Below, one piece after another: positions 1 through 4,087 of a DNA stretch of 7,294 nucleotides. The first letter of the stretch is position 1. The number at the start of each line of letters is the position of its first letter. The translations under genes were made by a program, and so were the position numbers. This stretch comes from Bacteroidia bacterium. Lineage in GTDB: Bacteria > Bacteroidota > Bacteroidia > B-17B0 > Aurantibacillaceae. The stretch is from NCBI GenBank assembly GCA_014379485.1, contig JACMLS010000840.1, positions 1 to 7,294 of the forward strand, written 5' to 3'. Below the pieces are notes generated by a model. It was not told the origin of the DNA. It saw only the letters and a list, made by a program, of their open reading frames with translations, and ran no database searches.

Positions 1-73
1 TCGATTTCAGCAACGCCTTCGCGGGAAGACGAGTTGACGCGTAACGGGCGGGAATAACAATGGCAGTCCGCAT
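1..73 (-). CDS. kdsB: KdsB-like 3-deoxy-manno-octulosonate cytidylyltransferase (CMP-KDO synthetase), N-terminal 24 codons, cut by the window edge
   Basis: Reading the minus strand from the ATG at 73 gives MRTAIVIPARYASTRLPAKA followed by LLKS, open to the window edge. The IPARYxSTRxPxK pattern near the N-terminus is the nucleotide-binding signature of the KdsB family, which activates KDO with CTP for lipopolysaccharide inner-core synthesis in the cytoplasm. The usual wording in this family is PGKPL; here it is PAKAL, so the conserved glycine and second proline are changed. The start is supported by a perfect AAGGAGG seven bases upstream. Only the N-terminus is visible, so a related sugar-nucleotide cytidylyltransferase (SpsF/NeuA-like) cannot be excluded, although the ARYASTR wording favours KdsB. 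The segment is more GC-rich than the rest of the window. The gene is transcribed leftward, divergent from the ORF ending at 515. Confidence 0.8.
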   Translation of the reverse strand, partial: MRTAIVIPARYASTRLPAKALLKS

Positions 74-75
74 GA

Positions 76-93
76 CACGACCTCCTTGTCGTG
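76..93 (-). promoter_or_regulatory. Perfect Shine-Dalgarno presented in a hairpin loop before kdsB
   Basis: On the minus strand AAGGAGG (plus 81-87) lies seven bases before the kdsB ATG at 73. It is flanked by CACGAC (93-88) and GTCGTG (81-76), a perfect 6-bp stem whose six-base loop is AAGGAG. The ribosome binding site is thus in the loop, and the stem ends two bases before the start codon. None of the other gene starts in this window has a comparable Shine-Dalgarno sequence. That the hairpin modulates translation is inference. Confidence 0.6.
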
Positions 94-200
94 AGGCGAG
101 AGACAGCGAATTAGACCAAAGTAAAACAGTTGGTATAGCAGATCATCTCAATTTTCAAAAACTCAATTCTCTTTGTAATGCAAAACAGATCAGAATTGGC

Positions 201-515
201 ATGCAAATGAAGGAATGCGGAAATGATCCTGCAGAACCAATGTGGAATGAGGCCTGGGAACCAATTATTCGTAAAAAACTAAATGAAGTTGGTTTTACTC
301 AAACAGTTTTTTTTGGCGACTCTGCTTTTTTTAATGACAGTCTTCCTAAAATGATCATTGATTGCGAGTTGTTAGAAAACGACTTAACTGAAACCATGGT
401 CAGCTTGAGATATGATTGTTTTTGTGAGGATCGTTCAATAATTCCGTTACCTGCCCATTCAGAAAGAAAAACCCTTGTATTCAAGAATGAAAAATGGCAA
501 AGGTCACATGATTGA
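201..515 (+). CDS. Hypothetical protein, start uncertain, possibly the remnant of a longer gene
   Basis: The open frame runs from about 45 to the TGA at 513-515, but its first ATG (60) lies antisense to the kdsB start and its ribosome binding site, so I place the start tentatively at the ATG at 201 (next ATG at 207). This gives about 104 residues. I do not recognise the family. The C-terminal half is rich in acidic and aromatic residues, contains FGDSAFFNDSLPKM, and ends SERKTLVFKNEKWQRSHD; a hydrophobic strand followed by a lysine/tryptophan tail is seen at the end of many small secreted or NTF2-like proteins, but this is only a resemblance. No signal peptide or membrane segment is visible and no ribosome binding site supports any start. 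An N-terminally truncated gene is a real alternative. It converges with the lipoprotein gene ending at 691. Confidence 0.35.
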   Translation: MQMKECGNDPAEPMWNEAWEPIIRKKLNEVGFTQTVFFGDSAFFNDSLPKMIIDCELLENDLTETMVSLRYDCFCEDRSIIPLPAHSERKTLVFKNEKWQRSHD

Positions 516-531
516 TTTACTTCATGATTCC

Positions 532-579
532 AGTCTTCCAACAAAAAGAATTTTCTATTGGGTGGAAGGTTGGAAGAGT
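532..579. terminator. Weak hairpin downstream of the hypothetical ORF
   Basis: The arms at 532-542 (AGTCTTCCAAC) and 569-579 (GTTGGAAGAGT) pair at 10 of 11 positions across a 26-base loop, about 17 bases after the stop at 515. There is no clear T-run behind it, so a terminator role is only a possibility. Confidence 0.25.
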
Positions 580-616
580 GGAATAATGGGGTCGTGAACT
601 CCTAAAACAAATCCCT

Positions 617-682
617 GTAAAACCAGTCCAAAGTTAACCACACAGATATAGAAGAGAGAGTTAAACTTTGGACTGGTTTTAC
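617..682. terminator. Long inverted repeat between convergent genes, candidate bidirectional terminator
   Basis: The left arm 617-638 (GTAAAACCAGTCCAAAGTTAAC) and right arm 660-682 are reverse complements except for one extra T in the right arm, giving a stem of about 22 bp around a 21-base loop. It starts eight bases past the stop of the minus-strand lipoprotein gene and lies downstream of the plus-strand ORF. Read in either direction, the CCAGTCC/GGACTGG core is followed by TTTT, as in intrinsic terminators that work both ways. The stem is unusually long for a terminator, so a small mobile or repetitive palindrome is an alternative. Confidence 0.5.
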
Positions 683-690
683 CTTAGTGG

Positions 691-1278
691 TTACTTCACC
701 ACACCATTCTTTTTTTCCATTTCGCGAATCATTTCCAGATCGCTTTTTCCTAAGAGTTTAATAGCGTCTTTGGCTTGTTGCGCTGCCGGAGAGTTTGGGT
801 ATTCTTTTATGATCTGCTCGTACACTTCTTTGGCGCGGGTTTTATCCTGAATTCTATCATCGTAAATCATTGCTTTAAGAACAAGAAACTGAAGTTTTCG
901 CTCTTTGTCAGGATAATTCTTATTGAAATTATCTATTAGCACAATGGCCTGCTCATTATTATACGTGTTAATTGCAACAGAAGCAGATTGAAAGGCGTAT
1001 TTTTTTGCCAGAGTATCATCCGGATAAAACATTACGTATTCGTTGTAAGCGTTTATAAGGTTTTGTGCAAGTGTTTTATCGGCTGCGTTTGTGCCTGCCA
1101 TACTTGCTTTCTTTTCTGCTTCAGAAATTTTTGCAAGAATGCCTTCTTTTGAGTTGGGAGTCACTACAACTTTTTTAACGCTGTCTTTTCCTACATCGGT
1201 TTTTCCATCGTCGGTTTTACTTCCGCAAGACGCAAGCAGTACAACCAATGCAAACACAGAAACTAAATTCTTAACCAT
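691..1278 (-). CDS. TPR-like outer-membrane or periplasmic lipoprotein
   Basis: The 195-residue product begins with MVKNLVSVFALVVLLASCGS, a type II signal peptide with lipobox LASC and Cys18 as the lipidated residue. A low-complexity K/D/T linker (about 20-40) follows. Residues 50-185 are helical with TPR-like spacing: AYNEYVMFYPDD, then DNFNKNYPDK, then YEQIIKEYPNSPAAQQAKDAI, the Tyr-Pro turn pattern seen in BamD/YbgF/CpoB-type repeats. Such proteins usually act as scaffolds in envelope assembly; the partner here is not evident. The ATG at 1278 is the only start that gives a signal peptide. An exact -7 box lies 16 bases upstream, and the gene is 26 bases downstream of def on the same strand, so it may be expressed both from its own promoter and by read-through. 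The last residues are basic and glutamate-rich (MIREMEKK). Confidence 0.8.
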   Translation of the reverse strand: MVKNLVSVFALVVLLASCGSKTDDGKTDVGKDSVKKVVVTPNSKEGILAKISEAEKKASMAGTNAADKTLAQNLINAYNEYVMFYPDDTLAKKYAFQSASVAINTYNNEQAIVLIDNFNKNYPDKERKLQFLVLKAMIYDDRIQDKTRAKEVYEQIIKEYPNSPAAQQAKDAIKLLGKSDLEMIREMEKKNGVVK

Positions 1279-1294
1279 AATTTTTTTATTTAAA

Positions 1295-1302
1295 CAAAGA
1301 TA
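1295..1302 (-). promoter_or_regulatory. Bacteroidota -7 promoter box for the TPR lipoprotein
   Basis: The minus strand reads TATCTTTG, an exact match to TAnnTTTG. It sits in the short gap between the def stop (1305) and the lipoprotein ATG (1278). The expected transcript start would leave a leader of about 10-12 A/T-rich bases. No good -33 element is visible; it would fall inside the 3' end of def. Confidence 0.5.
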
Positions 1303-1304
1303 AA

Positions 1305-1910
1305 TTACTTCTTGCCGCTAAAGACCTTAATTTTGTAATCGGCAGAGATTTTTCCATTACTGATATCATTTAGCTTACCGCTGATCAGTTTGCGGCGTAT
1401 GGCCGATATACGGTCGGTAAACAACTTTCCTTCAATATGGTCGTATTCGTGCTGAATAACGCGTGCCCGGAGCCCCTTATAAGTTTCTTTGTGGGTTTTA
1501 AAATTCTCGTCCTGGTACTCAACAACTATCTCTCCCTTTCTGCTCACATCTTCCCTTACTTTCGGAATGCTTAAACAACCTTCGTTAAATTTCCATTCTT
1601 TACCGGTTTCATTTAAAATGCGGGCGTTTATAAAAATGCGTTTAAACCCGTTAAGCTCTGCCAGTTCTTCTTTGGTGTATTCAGAATCTTCTTCATCGTC
1701 TTCATCAATCACAGAAAAAGGAGTAGTATCTACAATAAAAAGACGAATCGCTTTGCCAACCTGCGGTGCGGCCAGACCAACTCCTTTTGCAGCATACATG
1801 GTATCAAACATATCTGCAATTATTTTAGAAAGTTCAGGGTAATCTGCACCGATCTCCGCTCCTACTTTCCTCAAAACAGGGTCGCCATAAACAACTACTG
1901 GTAAAATCAT
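1305..1910 (-). CDS. def: Peptide deformylase
   Basis: This 201-residue protein removes the N-formyl group from the initiator methionine of nascent polypeptides; it is a cytoplasmic metalloenzyme. All three family motifs are present in order: GVGLAAPQ at residues 43-50, EGCLSIP at 110-116 with the metal ligand Cys112, and QHEYDH at 153-158, supplying ligands His154 and His158 and catalytic Glu155. Residues 66-88 form an acidic insertion (DEDDEEDSEYTKEELAEL) between the first two motifs, lengthening the protein beyond the usual bacterial 165-170 residues; from memory, such an insertion is common in Bacteroidota homologues. The ATG at 1910 gives the normal N-terminus (ILPVVVYGDPVLR). There is no Shine-Dalgarno sequence; an exact -7 box lies 17 bases upstream. 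It is followed closely by the TPR lipoprotein gene and preceded by ruvX on the same strand. Confidence 0.97.
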   Translation of the reverse strand: MILPVVVYGDPVLRKVGAEIGADYPELSKIIADMFDTMYAAKGVGLAAPQVGKAIRLFIVDTTPFSVIDEDDEEDSEYTKEELAELNGFKRIFINARILNETGKEWKFNEGCLSIPKVREDVSRKGEIVVEYQDENFKTHKETYKGLRARVIQHEYDHIEGKLFTDRISAIRRKLISGKLNDISNGKISADYKIKVFSGKK

Positions 1911-1927
1911 AATAATTTAATAAGGCA

Positions 1928-1935
1928 CAAATTTA
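1928..1935 (-). promoter_or_regulatory. Bacteroidota -7 promoter box for def
   Basis: The minus strand reads TAAATTTG, an exact match to TAnnTTTG, 17 bases before the def ATG. The expected leader is about a dozen bases and A/T-rich. The -33 position is poor (TTAG at about 19 bases), so the call rests on the -7 box. Confidence 0.5.
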
Positions 1936-1993
1936 CAATTTTAAGATGATTCTACTAATTGAAACGGAATTTTACACGAGGAAGCCTGCGGTC

Positions 1994-2100
1994 AGATATG
2001 AGATACGAGACACTTAGATATGAGACTGGTGCACGGGGCATTCTCTTCTGAAAACCCTAACACACCCTCCCGATAATTTATCGGGACAAATCTCATATCT
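1994..2100. repeat. Intergenic heptad-type repeat with direct and inverted copies of AGATATGAGA
   Basis: AGATATGAGA occurs at 1994-2003 and again at 2016-2025, and its reverse complement TCTCATATCT at 2091-2100. Between the two direct copies lie degenerate 7-base units (AGATACG, AGACACT). The arms enclose about 65 bases that contain a second, perfect hairpin at 2069-2085. The element fills most of the 219-base gap between def and ruvX and encodes nothing I can support. Confidence 0.65.
2069..2085. repeat. Perfect hairpin CCCGATA-ATT-TATCGGG
   Basis: CCCGATA (2069-2075) and TATCGGG (2079-2085) form a perfect 7-bp stem around ATT, nested in the AGATATGAGA repeat. It lies downstream of ruvX on the minus strand and could end its transcript, but no T-run follows. 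Palindromes of the form CCCGATA...TATCGGG recur, as far as I remember, in the intergenic DNA of many Bacteroidota genomes. Confidence 0.5.
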
Positions 2101-2129
2101 CACCTTCTTTCGTTAATTTCTTTTGTAAT

Positions 2130-2552
2130 CTATCCCATATTCCCTTCCATCTGCAGCCAGGTTTGTAAAATGAGTGTAGCGCTGATCATGTCTACCATCT
2201 CTTTGTTTTGCCGGTCTTTCTTTTTCATTCCGCCATCTATCATGCTCTGCAATGCCATTTGAGAAGTAAACCGCTCATCAACCGATTCAATTTTTACTGT
2301 TGGAAATTTTTCTTTGAGCAAGCGGATAAAACCTTTTACCTGGTGGGCGTTTGAAGACGGAGTGTTCATTAAAGTTTTAGGCCATCCAACAACAATACAT
2401 TCAACCGCTTCTTTTTTCAGATAATTTTCAAGAAAAACAAAAATGTCTTTGGAGTGAACAGTATCTAATCCGTTAGCAATAATTTTTAAAGGATCAGTAA
2501 CCGCTATTCCCACTCGTTTTGTTCCGTAATCAATCGCCAGAATTCTTGCCAT
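2130..2552 (-). CDS. ruvX: RuvX/YqgF-type Holliday junction resolvase-like nuclease
   Basis: The 140-residue RNase H-fold protein has the length and motifs of the YqgF/RuvX family, involved in pre-16S rRNA maturation and proposed as a Holliday junction resolvase. Motif I is ILAIDYGTKRVGIAVTD (residues 4-20, catalytic Asp8), followed by IVVGWPKTLMNTPS (residues 53-66) and the conserved DERFTSQMA near residue 92 with its acidic pair. The C-terminal motif is MVDMISATLILQTWL, retaining the last catalytic aspartate, although the usual AA is replaced by IS. The ATG at 2552 gives the normal start. A perfect -7 box ends only four bases upstream, so the mRNA is probably leaderless. From memory, def is a common neighbour of this gene in Bacteroidota; here a 219-base repeat-containing gap separates them and def has its own promoter. 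Confidence 0.95.
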   Translation of the reverse strand: MARILAIDYGTKRVGIAVTDPLKIIANGLDTVHSKDIFVFLENYLKKEAVECIVVGWPKTLMNTPSSNAHQVKGFIRLLKEKFPTVKIESVDERFTSQMALQSMIDGGMKKKDRQNKEMVDMISATLILQTWLQMEGNMG

Positions 2553-2556
2553 GTTG

Positions 2557-2564
2557 CAAAGATA
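2557..2564 (-). promoter_or_regulatory. Bacteroidota -7 promoter box for ruvX, predicted leaderless
   Basis: The minus strand reads TATCTTTG then CAAC then ATG. The match to TAnnTTTG is exact and only four bases separate it from the start codon, so transcription should begin at or within a base or two of the ATG. The -33 region falls inside the GGGAATA repeat array. Confidence 0.5.
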
Positions 2565-2571
2565 AGCGGAA

Positions 2572-2652
2572 TTAGGGAATAGGATATAGGGAATAGGGAA
2601 TAGGGAATAGGGAGGCTCCCCTATCTCCTAATTCCTATCCCCTATTTCCCCC
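2572..2652. repeat. GGGAATA heptad array with inverted pyrimidine-rich arm; G-quadruplex motif on the plus strand
   Basis: The plus strand carries GGG runs at 2575-2577, 2589-2591, 2596-2598, 2603-2605 and 2610-2612; the last four are separated each time by AATA, giving the canonical G3-N4-G3-N4-G3-N4-G3 pattern. One degenerate unit (AGGATAT) interrupts the array. From 2616 to 2652 follows an imperfect inverted copy (CTCCCCTATCTCC, ATTCCTATCCCC, TATTTCCCCC), so a long imperfect hairpin with GGGAG/CTCCC at its tip is also possible. The array fills the divergent region between the ruvX and porP/sprF-like promoter boxes. Confidence 0.8.
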
Positions 2653-2667
2653 TTCAAAAAATAATAC

Positions 2668-2675
2668 TATCTTAG
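2668..2675 (+). promoter_or_regulatory. Imperfect -7 box for the PorP/SprF-family gene
   Basis: TATCTTAG matches TAnnTTTG at 7 of 8 positions and lies eight bases before the ATG at 2684, leaving a leader of only a few bases. It is just outside the right end of the GGGAATA array. Confidence 0.3.
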
Positions 2676-2683
2676 GTTTACTA

Positions 2684-3613
2684 ATGAGAAATCGCCTTCT
2701 TATATTTTCTCTTTTTCTTTTGGCGGCAAGAATTTCTTTCTCGCAGGATATGTATTTTAATTGTTTTCAGCGCGCATTGCTTTACAACAATCCGGCTTTT
2801 ACAGGTACATCCGGACAGTTGCGTGTGCAAACAGCCGGAAATTATTTATGGCCGGGCTCTGTGAATTATTTTATCGGGTACGGTTCTGTTGATCATTATT
2901 TAGGAGGAAGAAGTTCATTGGGTTTAACTTATAGTTATCAGAACGAAAACTCTTTTTATTTAAAATACGATTGCGGAATTTCTTATGCACAACGTTTTTT
3001 TCTTTTTAAGAAGAAACTTATTTTTCAACCTGCTGTGAGAACTTCTTATTGCCAAAGCAAAGTAAATTGGGGCTCACAACAATATAGAACTGAAGTTGAT
3101 TCGTTAAAAGGATTTGTAAATGAACCAATAGAAGTTCCGGGGCTTTCAAAAAAATCTAACCTTGATCTTTCGGCAGGTTTTTTGCTTTATACCAAACAAT
3201 TTTATTTCGGTTACTCTGTATTGCACATAACACAACCCGACGAAGGAATGTTAGCCTCAAGCAAGTTGCCAATGCGAATGGGAATTCAAACTGCTTACCA
3301 AATTGCTTTAGACAAACAATGGATGCTCATTCCAGCGCTCCAATACACCAAACAGGAGGATTTACAATTTGGCTCAGTTGGAATAAGTTGTATGTATAAA
3401 AAGTGGATTGCAGGATTAAATTATTCAACCAACAGATCACTTTCTATAAGCGCGGGCTGGCAGAATGAACGTTTTAAAGCCGGCATTTCTCATTCTGTAT
3501 TTCTCAAAGGAGTTCCCTACAGCGCAACCTACGGAGCGTACGAACTAAATTTATCCTTTCTGTTTTTTAACCAGGATAAAGAAAAAAAATTTATTTCAAT
3601 ACAAGGATTTTAG
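2684..3613 (+). CDS. PorP/SprF-family type IX secretion system membrane protein
   Basis: The 309-residue protein has a signal peptide (RLLIFSLFLLAARISFS, residues 4-20) and a mature start QDMYFNCFQRALLYNNPAFTGT; the QDxxF...LYxNPAxxGT opening is the signature of the PorP/SprF family. The rest is a run of amphipathic beta strands with aromatic girdles (SLGLTYSYQNENSFYLKYD, LDLSAGFLLYTKQFYFGYS, WIAGLNYSTNRSLSISAGW), consistent with an outer-membrane barrel, and the family's usual length is about 300-350 residues. PorP in Porphyromonas gingivalis and SprF in Flavobacterium johnsoniae are needed for type IX export and surface attachment; SprF-like paralogues serve cargo with type-B sorting domains. 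Core T9SS genes (porK, L, M, N) do not follow, so this is probably an accessory paralogue. The gene next to it, convergent and six bases away, encodes a type-B sorting-domain lipoprotein, a plausible functional partner. Confidence 0.88.
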   Translation: MRNRLLIFSLFLLAARISFSQDMYFNCFQRALLYNNPAFTGTSGQLRVQTAGNYLWPGSVNYFIGYGSVDHYLGGRSSLGLTYSYQNENSFYLKYDCGISYAQRFFLFKKKLIFQPAVRTSYCQSKVNWGSQQYRTEVDSLKGFVNEPIEVPGLSKKSNLDLSAGFLLYTKQFYFGYSVLHITQPDEGMLASSKLPMRMGIQTAYQIALDKQWMLIPALQYTKQEDLQFGSVGISCMYKKWIAGLNYSTNRSLSISAGWQNERFKAGISHSVFLKGVPYSATYGAYELNLSFLFFNQDKEKKFISIQGF

Positions 3614-3619
3614 GAAAGA

Positions 3620-4051
3620 TCATTTTACGATCATGACTCCGCCAGTATACTTATGTACCATGTCAGGAATCCCTGTTTTTATCTCAACGTAATACTGGTA
3701 AACGCCTTGTTGCAAAACTTCATAAGCTGCTTTTCCATCCCACCCTTTAAATCTGTCAACAGTATTAAATATTCTCTTATTGTATTTATCTCGGATCTCA
3801 AAATAATAAGATTTCCAGTCTCCGGTACCATCAGGAGCAAAAAGATCATTAATTCCATCACCGTTGGGCGTAAACGTATTCGGAATGTACAAACTGTAAA
3901 CCGTATCGCTTGCATACCCCAAAGCGTTTGCCATTGCGCTATCAACAATCACATCAGAAATAACTTTGCTCTGCACAAGAACATTTTCCTTTTTCTTGCA
4001 GGAAGAAAAAATTACTACGAGGACAATTGATATGAAAAAGATTTTTTTCAA
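3620..4051 (-). CDS. Small lipoprotein consisting almost entirely of a type-B (CHU_C, gliding-motility) sorting domain
   Basis: The 143-residue product starts with a TTG codon at 4051; an in-frame TAA lies two codons upstream and no ATG follows before the signal peptide, so TTG is the only workable start. Residues 1-18 (KKIFFISIVLVVIFSSC) are a lipoprotein signal with Cys18. After a short linker, residues 56-143 match a complete gliding-motility C-terminal domain: IPNTFTPNGDGINDLF (56-71), FKGWDG (101-106), GVYQYYVEIK (116-125) and the closing GGVMIVK. Such domains normally end very large surface adhesins and direct them through the T9SS; here almost no passenger exists. The gene begins 36 bases after the deacetylase-like gene on the same strand and may share its transcript. 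It converges with the PorP/SprF gene. It might be an anchor, an adaptor or the remnant of a larger protein; which one is not decided by the sequence. Confidence 0.85.
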   Translation of the reverse strand: MKKIFFISIVLVVIFSSCKKKENVLVQSKVISDVIVDSAMANALGYASDTVYSLYIPNTFTPNGDGINDLFAPDGTGDWKSYYFEIRDKYNKRIFNTVDRFKGWDGKAAYEVLQQGVYQYYVEIKTGIPDMVHKYTGGVMIVK

Positions 4052-4087
4052 TAATTAAATTTAAAGAAAAAAAATCAAAAAAGAAAA

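Noticed and set aside
60..62. ATG at 60 as the start of the plus-strand ORF.
   Set aside because: It lies antisense to the kdsB coding start; the reading through 60-115 follows the kdsB leader rather than a protein, so a downstream start is more likely.
46..92. Superficial resemblance to a conserved 23S rRNA stretch (GGCGG...TAAC...GTCC...TCCTTGTCG).
   Set aside because: The minus strand there is a clear KdsB N-terminus with a correctly spaced ribosome binding site, and flanking rRNA sequence is absent.
1489..1842. Plus-strand open frame antisense to def (and similar frames at 1091-1303, 3653-4030 and 5804-6142).
   Set aside because: These are antisense shadows of well-supported genes, with serine-rich or low-information translations and no motifs.
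2572..2652. Heptad array considered as a CRISPR array.
   Set aside because: Units are 7 bp with no unique spacers of constant length and no cas genes nearby.
3612..3640. GATCAT...GATCAT at the convergent stops considered as a terminator hairpin.
   Set aside because: The copies are direct repeats; only a 4-bp GATC self-pairing stem is possible and no T-run follows.
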